Notes: a model not told the origin generated them from the letters alone. Numbered from the stretch's first letter, positions 51,730 to 61,118 are shown. The stretch: DNA of 64,000 nucleotides from a virus (IMGVR_UViG_3300033148_005363:1-64000); one strand, 5' to 3'. Made by a program: numbers and translations.

Positions 51730-53910
51730 TCACCCCTCCGGCGTCCGGTTGGCCCGCCCACCGATTGAGAACCCTGTCAATTTACCGACCTGCACATCGG
51801 CCCACATCTTGTCGTCGAGGATCTTCCAGCCCTGGAGCCAGTCACCCTTCTTGATCGCCTCGGCCTTGCCGTCCGCTGTCTCTGACCCCGGGATCTCAAA
51901 GTCTGCCAGCGCCTGGAAATTCTCGATCAGGACGACGCGGTTCCCCGCCGCCTCGCGGTGCAGGAACCCTTCCTTGTGGCCCTTCTCCATCCAAGAGAAC
52001 ATCGCCTCTCGGACCGCTGCCTCGTCGTAGATATCGCCCTGCTTGTCCTCGACATTCGCCCGCAGAACGAAGCCCAGGACATACCGCTCCTCTTTGGATG
52101 GATCGGCCTTGAGGAGGGTGACGTCCCACGCCTTGGTGGTATCGCCCGGTGCATCCTTCCCCGTCATGGCCGCGCCGCACTTGGGGCACTTCGTTTCGTT
52201 GCATGGCGCGCCGCGATCATGGGGCGTTTCATGCCCGCACGCTGGGCATACACAGCGATCAGCGCCCCCGGTGCCTTCGGGAAGGCCGCCCTGACCCAGC
52301 CCCTTCTCCATCCGTCCCCGGAGGGCCTCGGGGAGCAGGAGATCCAGCGCGTCCTTCTCGTCGAAGGCGGGCTTGATCCCGAGCTTCAACTCTGCCTCGA
52401 CAATCCGGGTGTGTACGGTCTTGCGGTCGCCGTCGTTCGGGTACCCATCTGCGAACTGCTTGAACCGCACCCGCGCGTTGCGGGCTCGCTCCACCGTGTC
52501 GCAAGGGTACATAAGGTTCACGGGATCCCCGTAGTCCTCAAGGGTGGTCGACCACTTGGGCGGGAACGTCAGGCGTTCGCCCTGACCGTCGAGCGCGGTG
52601 ATCCCCCACTTCTTCGACCGGAGGGCCTGGGACTCCCGCTTCTCTTCGGTGGTCATCCCCGCCGCGGGCTCAAGAGCCACGGCCTTCTCAATGTGCTCAG
52701 CCAGGGACTTCACCGCCGCGGCGTCCATGCCCAGCAGTTCAGCCAGACCGACAATGCCCTTCTGGACCCCGGCGAGCTCTTCGTCCGGCACCTGCCCCTT
52801 CAGGACCTGATGCGCCGCCAACGCGGACTGCAAGATCACTTCCAGCGACACAGCGTCGTCGGACACCTCGGAGGGCTGGAGCCTGCCGATCCCCGTGTTC
52901 AGATCCTTCAGGACACGGAGGAGGTCGCCGACCATCGGGACCCCGGAGGCCAGCACTTCGGCCTGCGCCTCGGTGATCTGGACCCGCTGATCCTTCCGCA
53001 TCATGGACACGGTCTTCGCATCGAAGTTGGTGATAACCAGCATGGTCCCGGTCTTCGAGTGAGCGCCAGTCTTCGCCCACGGGACCGGCACCTTGTGGGA
53101 CTTCACGTTCAGCCCCTTCCAGATCCCGGGATCTCCCTTCTCTCCACACGTCACCAGCACGCGGCTCTTCAAGCCCTTGACCACGTCGGCGTGCTTCGCC
53201 TCATCCCATTTCTCCTCACCCACGAACTGCCGGAACCCGTGATAGGGAGGATCGTGGAACTGGAAGGTATCCGGCCCGTCGAACTCCTTGCAGACCTTCT
53301 CGAAATCCTCGTTGCGAATCACCACGCCAGCCAGGCGCTCCCGGGCCACTGCCATCCGCTTCACGGACATCGGAACACTGGTACGCGCAGATCCGATCCG
53401 CTCCATCGCAGGCGACGGGGTGCGACCGATCCCCATGAACGAGGCCAGTTTCAGAAGCAGGAACTTGTGGAACCGCGCTACGTCACCCTTCGGAGACGAG
53501 TCACGCAGCTTCTGGAAATCCGCTACGGTGTCCAACCACCACTGCATCCCCTCAAGTTTCTTGATCTGCGCATCGGTGACCTTCTGGACGAACCCGAACG
53601 CGAAGGCGATCTCCGCGTCCAGGTCGTTCAGGACTTCCTTCTCCGCCGGTTCCTTGGCGAAGAACATCGCCCCGCTGCCAGCGAAGGGCTCGACGTAGGT
53701 CTTGTGCTCGGGGAACATCTTCAGCAGTGGCTTAGCGATCGCGCTCTTGCCCGCGGGGGACTGCCACATCACGGCCATTTTCTGGACGTGTTCCAGCCCG
53801 AACATCTGAACCAGAGCGCGCTCGTCCTCAAGGAAATCCTTGCACAGGAATTCCACCAAGCCGCCGCTGCCAGTGTAGTCGAACTGTGGATCCATCGGAG
53901 GAGCCTCCAT
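51730..53910 (-). CDS. Fusion: Dam-type adenine methylase + zinc ribbon + XkdF prohead protease
   Basis: A single 726-residue frame joins three known modules. (1) Residues about 15-300 form a Dam/DpnM-like alpha-class methylase: SAM loop VEPFAGSG at 73-80, catalytic DPPY at 220-223. (2) Residues about 430-515 read as a DUF6582-like helical module, then a zinc ribbon with Cys553/555/558 and 570/575/578. (3) Residues about 598-726 are a Peptidase_S78_2 (XkdF) domain: candidate His651 in FLHREAA and Ser715 in TGFSIGG. The arrangement places a DNA methylase inside a prohead protease precursor, in the usual protease-scaffold-capsid order. The frame is continuous with no shift seen. Confidence 0.82.
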   Translation of the reverse strand: MEAPPMDPQFDYTGSGGLVEFLCKDFLEDERALVQMFGLEHVQKMAVMWQSPAGKSAIAKPLLKMFPEHKTYVEPFAGSGAMFFAKEPAEKEVLNDLDAEIAFAFGFVQKVTDAQIKKLEGMQWWLDTVADFQKLRDSSPKGDVARFHKFLLLKLASFMGIGRTPSPAMERIGSARTSVPMSVKRMAVARERLAGVVIRNEDFEKVCKEFDGPDTFQFHDPPYHGFRQFVGEEKWDEAKHADVVKGLKSRVLVTCGEKGDPGIWKGLNVKSHKVPVPWAKTGAHSKTGTMLVITNFDAKTVSMMRKDQRVQITEAQAEVLASGVPMVGDLLRVLKDLNTGIGRLQPSEVSDDAVSLEVILQSALAAHQVLKGQVPDEELAGVQKGIVGLAELLGMDAAAVKSLAEHIEKAVALEPAAGMTTEEKRESQALRSKKWGITALDGQGERLTFPPKWSTTLEDYGDPVNLMYPCDTVERARNARVRFKQFADGYPNDGDRKTVHTRIVEAELKLGIKPAFDEKDALDLLLPEALRGRMEKGLGQGGLPEGTGGADRCVCPACGHETPHDRGAPCNETKCPKCGAAMTGKDAPGDTTKAWDVTLLKADPSKEERYVLGFVLRANVEDKQGDIYDEAAVREAMFSWMEKGHKEGFLHREAAGNRVVLIENFQALADFEIPGSETADGKAEAIKKGDWLQGWKILDDKMWADVQVGKLTGFSIGGRANRTPEG

Positions 53911-53956
53911 GCGGGCTAGAGCAATCGATCAACCAAGGAAGCCAGGGAGGAGGCCG

Positions 53957-54667
53957 CTAGTCGTCGTCGCCAGCCTCGGCCATGTCGTAGTCCCACGCCT
54001 CGTCGCCGCCGCCGCCGAAACCCTTGGTGATGGCCTCGAGGTCCTCGCCCGCCTTCTTCAGGCCCGCGTCGTCCTTGCCCTTGTCGGTGCCGTTGAGCTG
54101 ACCGAGCCGTTCCTGGAGCTTCGCCTTCTCGTCGTCGGTCAGGGTCTTGCCCTTGGCCTTGGCCTTCTCGAGGTCAGCCTGGAAGTCGGAGACGGCCTTC
54201 TCGAAGCCCTTCTTCTCGTCGCCGCCAGCGGCAGCGATCTTCGCGCCGCACTCAGGACAGGCACCGTTCTTGAGCATGTCGGTCGTGCCCTTCCAGCCGC
54301 AAGCCTTGCACGCCGCGTCTTCCTTGGCGAGCCCTGCCTGCATGGCCTTGAGGATCTTGGCCGCCTTCTCCAGGTTGTCGTTGCCCGCGCCGTCGCCGTC
54401 GGACTTCGCCACCTTGAAGGTGATCGAGTCCGTCTCTGCCTTGCCGTCCTCGATGGCCTTCAGGATCGCCTCGATCTTCGGGGCCATCTCCTTGGCGACC
54501 GTCTGGACCTTCGCAGCGTCGCCACCCGTGGCTGCCACCGCGGTGGTGACCTCTTCGATGGCCTTGCCCAGGGTCGTCTTGGTCTCGTCGCCCGCACCGC
54601 CGCCGCTGGCCGCCATGCCGAGCAGTTTCTTGAGCAGGTCCGCGCTCGTCTTCAGTTCGTCGCTCAT
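53957..54667 (-). CDS. Helical scaffold-like protein with zinc ribbon
   Basis: The 236-residue protein is mostly amphipathic helices rich in Lys, Ala and Glu, with two Cys pairs (CKACG near 119-123 and CPEC near 136-139) forming a zinc ribbon and an acidic C-terminus. Helices flanking a ribbon, close to the protease and capsid genes, suggest a scaffold. The start at 54667 has GGAGGAACT immediately upstream; an 18-codon longer frame was rejected. Confidence 0.65.
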   Translation of the reverse strand: MSDELKTSADLLKKLLGMAASGGGAGDETKTTLGKAIEEVTTAVAATGGDAAKVQTVAKEMAPKIEAILKAIEDGKAETDSITFKVAKSDGDGAGNDNLEKAAKILKAMQAGLAKEDAACKACGWKGTTDMLKNGACPECGAKIAAAGGDEKKGFEKAVSDFQADLEKAKAKGKTLTDDEKAKLQERLGQLNGTDKGKDDAGLKKAGEDLEAITKGFGGGGDEAWDYDMAEAGDDD

Positions 54668-54689
54668 AGTTCCTCCACGGCTTCCAGCC

Positions 54690-55061
54690 TCACAAAGGTC
54701 TTCCGTCCGCGCCGACAACAACGTCGTGCCGCGGTCTCAAAACAACAGGAGCATACGCCTTACGACGCAGATCCGGTTCCCACTCGTTCCCATCGATCGA
54801 CAGCAACAGCCAATGCAACAGGTGGTCAGCGATTCGGTACGGACTCATTTTGCAGTCGAACCGAGCCACCTTCACCATCTCCTTGACTACCCCGAACCGA
54901 TGATTCAACTCCGCCCTGGTCATCGCCGCAGCCATCGGACGCTCAGCAAAACTGGTGAGGATCGCCTCCTCCACTGCGCGGTCAAGATACCTCTTGGCCT
55001 TCGCAGATTCAGCGACCTCGTCGTTGCCTATGAGCGTCAGTGAGGGGACGGTTCGTTGCAT
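54690..55061 (-). CDS. Hypothetical protein after the 55.1 kb promoter
   Basis: The 123-residue alpha/beta protein is of unknown family. It is the first gene downstream of the 55.1 kb promoter, so it leads the transcript for scaffold, protease fusion and capsid. RAELNHRFGVVKEMVKVARFD and PYRIADHLLHWLLLSIDG are its main helices. A structural or regulatory role cannot be inferred. Confidence 0.6.
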   Translation of the reverse strand: MQRTVPSLTLIGNDEVAESAKAKRYLDRAVEEAILTSFAERPMAAAMTRAELNHRFGVVKEMVKVARFDCKMSPYRIADHLLHWLLLSIDGNEWEPDLRRKAYAPVVLRPRHDVVVGADGRPL

Positions 55062-55079
55062 GCTTGACCTCGCTCCCTA

Positions 55080-55119
55080 TTCTCAGGAACGAAACGCTAC
55101 GTTGTCAAGACCCAATTTC
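55080..55119 (-). promoter_or_regulatory. Promoter driving scaffold/protease/capsid genes
   Basis: On the - strand TTGACA (55108-55103), a 17-base spacer and TGAGAA (55085-55080; with an 18-base spacer GAGAAT) form a sigma70-like promoter. The 14-base element GAAATTGGGTCTTG (55119-55106) overlaps the -35 and recurs at 43.58 kb. Upstream is an AT-rich palindrome (GATAAATATTATC, 55134-55146), a possible activator site. It sits in the only clear intergenic gap of the head module. Confidence 0.65.
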
Positions 55120-55144
55120 AGAAGTCGCGATACGATAAATATTA

Positions 55145-56536
55145 TCAGATCTCCGGCACCGTCGTCGTACGACAATATCCGTGGTACGGCGGGGGACCGA
55201 TGCCCTGTCCCTGCAGCGCCTTGTCGGAGAGCAAAAACTTGAACGCCCCGTCCTTTCCCCTGGTGGCGATGGGTGTCACCTTCCCGCTGGGTGGCTTGAG
55301 GAACATCTCCCCGCCGCTCAGCCTGATCCACGGTGCCGCCTGCTTGATCTCCCGGGGGTCGGACATACCAGCCCGGTCCCCGAAAGCCTTCATCGCCGTC
55401 CCGACCTCGAAGACCTTCCCGTGCAGCCCCACGCAGATAGGCGTCGTCGCCTCGTCCAGTACCGCCTCGATCCGGTACCGCTGGATCCCCGCCTCCGAGT
55501 ACCCGGCGATCTGCGCGTAGCTTCTGGCGTCCTGTACCCAAGCCTGCGCGCAGAGTTCCGCGTAGGCCCGATTCCGCCCGAAGGTTTCGTCCGACAGCCA
55601 CGTCCCCTCCAGTCGCCGCGCTATCTCCTTCGCGCCCAAACCGTCGGCAACCGCGGACTCCACCACCCGCATCCCATCGCGGGTCAACCGATCCCGCAGG
55701 TTCCCCCGCCTGTCGGTGAGGTAGTGCCCTGTCCGTCCCTTGATCCCGTCCACGATCCGCTGATCCATGTGGTTCAGCGAGGTCCGCAGCCGAATACTCA
55801 GCGCCGTCCCCACGCTCTTCGTGGTCCCGCTCACCACGGAGGTAGACGTAGTCGCCACCACGGCACCCACTGCCACCGCTGCCCGGCGATGCGTCGCCTG
55901 TACCCCCACCGCAGCCACAGCAGCGCTGATAACCTTCTCCCTGTCAGCAACGCTCAGCCCCGTCCAGTCGACGCCCTCAAGCCCCTTCAGCGACAGCCTA
56001 ATCGCTGCCCGCTCCTCGCGCTCCGGCAGATCGCCGATGTCCTTCGTCAGTTGCCGCACGATCTTCGCGAAGTCTCCCGTCTTGTTGGGATCCAGCGCCT
56101 TCTTCGCCTTCTCCACCTCCACCGGGACACCGAAGGCCCCCAGTATCTCGTCAGCGGCCGCGATGCCCGCCTCAATGAGGTCCGCCTCCCAGCACGGGAC
56201 CATTCGGCCCACCGTCTCGCCCACGGCCCCCAGCGAGCTGCTCGCCCGCACCCGCACCAAGTCAACAGGGTTCAGGGTCCTGCGCACGATGCGCTCCGCC
56301 GCCACCTTCGCCCCGCTCTGCACCACGTGAACGACCGGCCCCTCAAGGGCGTGCTCCACCAACACGAACCGCCGTCCCTGGGTGACGACCCGCTCCCCGC
56401 CCAAGAGGAGGATGCCCTCCCCCGCGGTGGCGAGTTTCCGCACCCCAGCCGCTCCCCAGATCCAATGCCCTGCGCCCTTCGTGATCATGGTCGTTCGATC
56501 CCGCGGCCGGACCTCAATGCTGATACCGTCGATCAC
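55145..56536 (-). CDS. Phage head morphogenesis protein (Mu gpF/SPP1 gp7-like)
   Basis: The 463-residue protein has a C-terminal SPP1-gp7-like domain (about 310-463) with TPICVGLHGKVFEVG and PPPYHGYCRTTTVPEI, the conserved Cys/His/Tyr patch of this family, preceded by long helices. gpF-type proteins join the portal and are often packaged. It overlaps TerL by 4 bases (ATGA). Confidence 0.8.
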   Translation of the reverse strand: MIDGISIEVRPRDRTTMITKGAGHWIWGAAGVRKLATAGEGILLLGGERVVTQGRRFVLVEHALEGPVVHVVQSGAKVAAERIVRRTLNPVDLVRVRASSSLGAVGETVGRMVPCWEADLIEAGIAAADEILGAFGVPVEVEKAKKALDPNKTGDFAKIVRQLTKDIGDLPEREERAAIRLSLKGLEGVDWTGLSVADREKVISAAVAAVGVQATHRRAAVAVGAVVATTSTSVVSGTTKSVGTALSIRLRTSLNHMDQRIVDGIKGRTGHYLTDRRGNLRDRLTRDGMRVVESAVADGLGAKEIARRLEGTWLSDETFGRNRAYAELCAQAWVQDARSYAQIAGYSEAGIQRYRIEAVLDEATTPICVGLHGKVFEVGTAMKAFGDRAGMSDPREIKQAAPWIRLSGGEMFLKPPSGKVTPIATRGKDGAFKFLLSDKALQGQGIGPPPYHGYCRTTTVPEI

Positions 56537-58500
56537 CAGTCCCCTCCCCCGGCGACGGTCACGCCAACGTCTGCCCCGTCGTCGTCCTCCCAGTCAAGCC
56601 ACATCCCGTCCTCCTCCGAATACTCGGACATCATATCAGCGAGGAGGCCCTGGCTGTACACGTCGATCAGGCAAATCAGGCCCTCGACAAATGCGTCCAT
56701 CACGTCGTCGGTCACGTACAGCGGGAACTCCGTGAGCTCTGAAACCAGGTCCCCACGCTCCTGTGTCGCCTGGTCCCGCTCCGGATCCAGGTGGTCGGCG
56801 AAGATCACGTTCCCGGTCTCAATGTACGGCGACACCTCAAGCAACCGCGTCCCCTTGTCCGCGCTCGGCTTGAATCCGTACACGGGCAACATCGTCACCC
56901 GATCCAGTTCCTGAGCCAGGGCAGCCTGGTACCCGATGGTCTCGATGATAATCCGCCGCGCTCGCCACTTCAGCCAGTCAGCCACCACGCGCTTGAATTG
57001 CTGGAAGAAAGACAGTTTCGCGTGCCCAGCCGACAGCACGAACATCTTCTTCTCGCTGGGTGACCAGCCCTCCACGCACCACGCAAAGTAGTCGCTGCTC
57101 TTCTTCCCCGAAATCGCCAGGTCGTATGCAACGACCAAGTGCAGGTCATCGGGGAACTGCCTGAGCGGTCGGTACTTGATCCAGTGAGGCTGAATGACGA
57201 TCACGTCCCCGCTCAGCGCGATGTTCCTGAACCCGCGGTCGAACTCCACCTTCCCGATCTTCTTCCGCTGCCGGGACAGCGCAGCCCGCGGCCACATCGC
57301 CTCCCAGATCGGATCGAGGTTCTCGTTGATCGCGTACTCGCGAATAGCGTAGATCCTGTCCTTGTTCCGCAGGAGATCGTGGGTCAGGTCGTCTTTGTGC
57401 CACTTCGTCGCGATGTACCACGTCCGCCCCCCGGGGAGGAGGAGGTTAGAGAAATCGCCCTTGAACGACATCTTCACGTTCTCGCGCTGCTTCGGTTGCA
57501 GGATCGCGTTCCGCCGGTCCACCACGTCGTCGCAGATGTTCAGGTCAGACCGTCCGCCCGTCGCAGTCGACAGGATCCCCAGCGCGTGCACCGACGCATC
57601 GCGGGCCACGATGGTACGGCGCACGTACATCTTGTGCTTCGACCACTCGCCCTTTCCCGCCGGCAGCAAGTTCGGGAACACGAACTTCAGCCGCGGGTTT
57701 TCCTCAATATGCCTCTGGACCTCGTACAGACGCTCTTTCGCCTTGTCATCCGATTGGCAGACGATCTTGATACGCAGGTTCTGATTGTTGCCCAACTCCC
57801 AGAGCACCCGGCCCACGAGGATCGTCGTGTTGTGGGTGACGATCCCGCCGGTCACATGCGAGTGCAACCCCGGGACCTCGATCCCGAACGTCTGCCGCAG
57901 ACCAACAGGCGTCACGGACACCAGTTCATCCCACCCATGCCGCCCGTCGTCTTCCAGGACGCACACCGGATTCCCGGGGCAAAGTCTTCCAGCGTACACC
58001 CATTCGGCCCGCGTCCACACAGGGTGGTCCGTCGTCACCGTCAGCCGCCGGCCAGCGCCGGTCTCCAGTTCCACGCACTCCTGCACTCCCGAGTCGAATA
58101 CAGCGGAGCACGCCGCCGGCTTGAACTTCAACCCCCCATCGTCCCAGGCCAGCACCTCGTCCGGCTCCGTGATCTCCTCCACTGGCAAGCGGCGACCATC
58201 CGCCATCTGCACAGGCGTCCCGGCGACCATGCATTTTCCATGACCCCTTGGCGCTATGATTATGCAGTCCAGATGCTCACTCAGCAGGTCCAACCACTCC
58301 CGGTGGAACCACGCCAGCTTCAGCGGTTCACCGGTCTCGGTCTCGATCACGTATTCGATGAAAAGTTGAGGGTCCCGCCGCAATCGCCGCCTGAACAACT
58401 CGCGCCTGGCCAGGAACCGAAGGAACGCCAGCCGCACCATCTTCTGCCGGGGCGTCAGTGGCTCGTAGCGGGCCTCCGCAGTGGGGTCCGGGGTAGGCAC
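56533..58500 (-). CDS. terL: Terminase large subunit interrupted by a mini-intein
   Basis: The 655-residue precursor has ATPase and nuclease domains of phage TerL. The Walker A sequence APRGHGK-TT is split by an intein after Gly-Lys (residues 83-89 before, 225-226 after). Downstream motifs are Walker B LNICDDVVD near 325, and nuclease acidic motifs at VVAYDLAIS, RIIIETIG and DDVMDAFVEGL. Mature extein length is about 520, normal for TerL. It packages DNA through the portal. The gene follows the portal gene with a 1-base gap and overlaps the gpF-like gene by 4 bases. Confidence 0.9.
   Translation of the reverse strand: MPTPDPTAEARYEPLTPRQKMVRLAFLRFLARRELFRRRLRRDPQLFIEYVIETETGEPLKLAWFHREWLDLLSEHLDCIIIAPRGHGKCMVAGTPVQMADGRRLPVEEITEPDEVLAWDDGGLKFKPAACSAVFDSGVQECVELETGAGRRLTVTTDHPVWTRAEWVYAGRLCPGNPVCVLEDDGRHGWDELVSVTPVGLRQTFGIEVPGLHSHVTGGIVTHNTTILVGRVLWELGNNQNLRIKIVCQSDDKAKERLYEVQRHIEENPRLKFVFPNLLPAGKGEWSKHKMYVRRTIVARDASVHALGILSTATGGRSDLNICDDVVDRRNAILQPKQRENVKMSFKGDFSNLLLPGGRTWYIATKWHKDDLTHDLLRNKDRIYAIREYAINENLDPIWEAMWPRAALSRQRKKIGKVEFDRGFRNIALSGDVIVIQPHWIKYRPLRQFPDDLHLVVAYDLAISGKKSSDYFAWCVEGWSPSEKKMFVLSAGHAKLSFFQQFKRVVADWLKWRARRIIIETIGYQAALAQELDRVTMLPVYGFKPSADKGTRLLEVSPYIETGNVIFADHLDPERDQATQERGDLVSELTEFPLYVTDDVMDAFVEGLICLIDVYSQGLLADMMSEYSEEDGMWLDWEDDDGADVGVTVAGGGDW
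57829..58233 (-). other. Mini-intein in the TerL Walker A loop
   Basis: The 135-residue insert starts with Cys90 and ends with His-Asn at 223-224, followed by Thr225 as the +1 residue. Block A is CMVAGTPVQMADGRRLPVEEI-like, block B carries TTDHPVW (about 156-162), block F/G is FGIEVPGLHSHVTGGIVTHN-like. No LAGLIDADG or HNH homing endonuclease domain lies between A-B and F-G, so it is a mini-intein. Excision would rebuild GKTT exactly at the nucleotide-binding loop, so ATPase activity depends on splicing. Confidence 0.85.
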
Positions 58501-58501
58501 A

Positions 58502-60439
58502 TCAGTCCTCGGCCCCGTCGTCGTCGTCGGGTGTGGCCACCATGCGCACCATCTCAGCCCACGGGATCTCTAGCCGAACGACATCCTCACCGCCCGCCGC
58601 GTTCCGAAGGGCCTCAGCGCCGTCCAGCCCGTCTGCCAGCGCATTCCGCAGTGCCACCACGCGGTTCACCGCCTCGTTCAGCCGCCCTGGATCGACTCCC
58701 CGCGTCGCCTGGGTGCCCTGGACGCCCGCGCCCTCAGCGGCCCCGTCGCCGTCCGGCGCAATGCCTGCCAACGTGAAGAGCATGGGCTGCTTCGTCCACG
58801 CCTTGTGGATCTCCGGCAACTCAGCATTCAGGATGTCCGCCGCCTGCTCCCGCACCTCCCCAGGTACCAGGCCACCGGCCTTCGCCAGGATGTCAACGAT
58901 CTTCGCCTGGGTCTCGGGGTCCCTGGTAATGGGTGACCTGCTCCGCGTCCGAACCAGCCGGTACCCGCGGTCACGGCAGAAGGTATCGAACTCATCGTCC
59001 CACGCCTCACGCAGCGGGCCAGCCACCATGTTCTCAAACATCGTCAAGGCGGACATCGCGGTCGCGCGATTGTAGTCCCCGCCCGCTGCCCGCAGGATGC
59101 GCGGCACCCGCATGGTCTCCGCCGCCTTGTCCCGGTTCTCCTGATCGTACTTGATGAACGCCGCCTCGTCCGGCTGGAACAACCGCTCCAGTACGATCTC
59201 CACCTTCCCCGTGCTCCCGGCGTTCACACCCCCCTTGCTCTTGGGCGGCAGGGCCTCGATGACCAGCATCTTATGCCGGCCCTTCCGGCCCTTGAGCCCC
59301 TTGAAGTGCTCGGCGATGACATCCGCCGCCCCGCTCTTCAGTTTCCCGCCGTTCACCAGCACCACATACGGCGGGATCCCCGACTCCGAGAAGTGCAGGA
59401 GGTTCGTGTCCTCCATCGCCGTGCTACCCATCACGGACCGCAGCCCGCCGAACCAGAGCGGGAACCCCCACACGCTCCGCGAATCCGGGATCACAAAGTG
59501 GTAGATCTCCGTTGCCTCATGATCCGTCTCCTCGTCCCTGCCCAACTCCCGAAGGTGCGACTCCCACGCCTCCCTGTCCTCGAAGTACTTCCCCGTCGCC
59601 CTCGACATGATCCGCGGGTCACCGTACTCCCTGAACCAGATCTCCCGACCGCTCTCCAGCACCTGCGCCCACCGACGGAACCGACGCCACACCCCACGCG
59701 TCTCGATCCGCAGGCCCACCCGGATCTTCTCCTGGACCTCCACCGCCTGCTCATCCTGCTTCGTGGGCCGCAAACGCAGCATCGATACCCACTGGAACCG
59801 CGCCGGCCCCCCCGCACCTTCCTCATCACCAGCGTCGCGCATGACCTCCACAGCCGCATTGCCCAGACCCACCCACTCGTCACGGATCCGGCTCCGCAGG
59901 TAAACGAGGGACCGCCCCTTGTCCACGCAGTTCCGCATCCACACCCGGCAGCTCGCTGTCTCAAACCGCAGGCGCGCCATGTAAGCGGTCTTCGCCGTCT
60001 CCAGGTCATCGCCCTCCGGGTACACCGGCGCATCCTTGAGCTCGCCCTGCTCGTACAGCCACACCCGATCCTCGAAAACGAGATCCGCCAGCTTCTCCTC
60101 GAAATCCTCGGCATCCGGCGACAGGACCGGCACCACCGCCGCACCGAACGCGTCCACCGTTGAGAAGTAGGCGGCCATGCACTGACGAAGCACATTCGAA
60201 TTCACGTACACGACCCACAGGCCGTCCATGGGCATCGGAGGCGCGACGAACCCACGCTCCGCCCACGTATCCTCCCCCAGGGCCTCGGCGCCCCACATCT
60301 GCGTGTCCTCCACGCCCACGCTCAGCGCCTTCATCACCTGCAACGGGGTGCCGCCATCCAGCCAGCTATCGCCGGTCTCAACGGTCTCAACGTCGCTCCC
60401 GCCCCGCATCGACTCCGCCTTCGACTTCCGCTCACTCAT
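58502..60439 (-). CDS. Portal protein
   Basis: The 645-residue protein has the PBSX/phage portal layout: helical N-terminus, WGFPLWFGGLRSVMG and HFSESGIPPYVVLVNGGKLKSG segments typical of portals, then KIEIVLERLFQPDEAAFIKYDQENRDKAAETMRVP-type crown regions and an acidic tail. It forms the dodecameric vertex ring. It overlaps the small membrane gene upstream by 8 bases. Confidence 0.85.
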   Translation of the reverse strand: MSERKSKAESMRGGSDVETVETGDSWLDGGTPLQVMKALSVGVEDTQMWGAEALGEDTWAERGFVAPPMPMDGLWVVYVNSNVLRQCMAAYFSTVDAFGAAVVPVLSPDAEDFEEKLADLVFEDRVWLYEQGELKDAPVYPEGDDLETAKTAYMARLRFETASCRVWMRNCVDKGRSLVYLRSRIRDEWVGLGNAAVEVMRDAGDEEGAGGPARFQWVSMLRLRPTKQDEQAVEVQEKIRVGLRIETRGVWRRFRRWAQVLESGREIWFREYGDPRIMSRATGKYFEDREAWESHLRELGRDEETDHEATEIYHFVIPDSRSVWGFPLWFGGLRSVMGSTAMEDTNLLHFSESGIPPYVVLVNGGKLKSGAADVIAEHFKGLKGRKGRHKMLVIEALPPKSKGGVNAGSTGKVEIVLERLFQPDEAAFIKYDQENRDKAAETMRVPRILRAAGGDYNRATAMSALTMFENMVAGPLREAWDDEFDTFCRDRGYRLVRTRSRSPITRDPETQAKIVDILAKAGGLVPGEVREQAADILNAELPEIHKAWTKQPMLFTLAGIAPDGDGAAEGAGVQGTQATRGVDPGRLNEAVNRVVALRNALADGLDGAEALRNAAGGEDVVRLEIPWAEMVRMVATPDDDDGAED

Positions 60440-60557
60440 CGCAACCCCCGCGCTCAGCGTCCGCGCACCGTCCCGACAATACCAGGGCGCACCACCCCAA
60501 CACCGCCAGCACGCCGCCGCCCACCAAGACCATCGCTACTTCGATTGGAATGCTCAC
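60432..60557 (-). CDS. 41-residue putative membrane protein
   Basis: A short frame fills the gap upstream of the portal gene. The GTG at 60557 has GAGG 7 bases upstream and the stop overlaps the portal ATG by 8 bases. The product has a hydrophobic segment (about 7-28, VAMVLVGGGVLAVLGWCALVLS) and a short Cys-containing end. The coupling to the portal start argues for a real gene. Function is unknown. Confidence 0.5.
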   Translation of the reverse strand: MSIPIEVAMVLVGGGVLAVLGWCALVLSGRCADAERGGCDE

Positions 60558-60580
60558 CGCTCAACCTCGAGACCGACCAA

Positions 60581-60913
60581 CTACCGTGCCACCATCCACC
60601 CGTACAGCGTCACCGTACACGGGTTCGTCACCGGATCAGCCGGCACGCCGCCCGCATTCGTCACCACCCGGACGTGCGTACACACCAAAGGCCACCCGTT
60701 GCCGTCCGCCAGCAACGTCTCCCCCGCAGCAGTCACACCCGCAGCGAAGTCCACCCACGTCACGCCCTCGTCATAAGACACCTGCAAATCGATGTCCCAG
60801 TCCGCACCCGTCGGACGGGTCACCAACTGCTTCTCGCGCAGATGCTTCACGCTCTTGCTCGCACCCTCGGTACCAGCCACCACCGGAACGTCCAACACGT
60901 GGTCCCTCAACAT
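60581..60913 (-). CDS. Hypothetical beta-rich protein
   Basis: The 110-residue protein has repeated beta-strand patterns (WDIDLQVSYDEGVTWVDFAAGV, CTHVRVVTNAGG) resembling small Ig-like or decoration proteins. It is the first protein gene after the tRNA cluster, 23 bases upstream of the small membrane gene. Function is unknown. Confidence 0.65.
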   Translation of the reverse strand: MLRDHVLDVPVVAGTEGASKSVKHLREKQLVTRPTGADWDIDLQVSYDEGVTWVDFAAGVTAAGETLLADGNGWPLVCTHVRVVTNAGGVPADPVTNPCTVTLYGWMVAR

Positions 60914-61040
60914 TGCACACCTCCATCATTCATTCACTACCGCGCACTACACTACCACCGCCAGGGAGGCACGCGCAAGAGACGAGCGTGGAGAGGACGC
61001 GGAGGGACTGCGACGACGGACGATCATGCACGGGGAAAAG

Positions 61041-61115
61041 TCGGGGTGGCCGGATTCGAACCGACGACGTCCTGGCCCCGAACCAGGCGCGCTACCAGAC
61101 TGCGCTACACCCCGA
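61041..61115 (-). tRNA. tRNA-Pro (anticodon CGG)
   Basis: The - strand folds into a cloverleaf: acceptor TCGGGGT/ACCCCGA, D arm with AGCGCAGTCTGGTAGCGC, anticodon loop TTCGGGG between CCTGG and CCAGG, T loop GGTTCGAATCC. Anticodon CGG reads the CCG proline codon. The CCA end is not encoded. A T-run follows the acceptor. Confidence 0.92.
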
Positions 61116-61118
61116 AAG

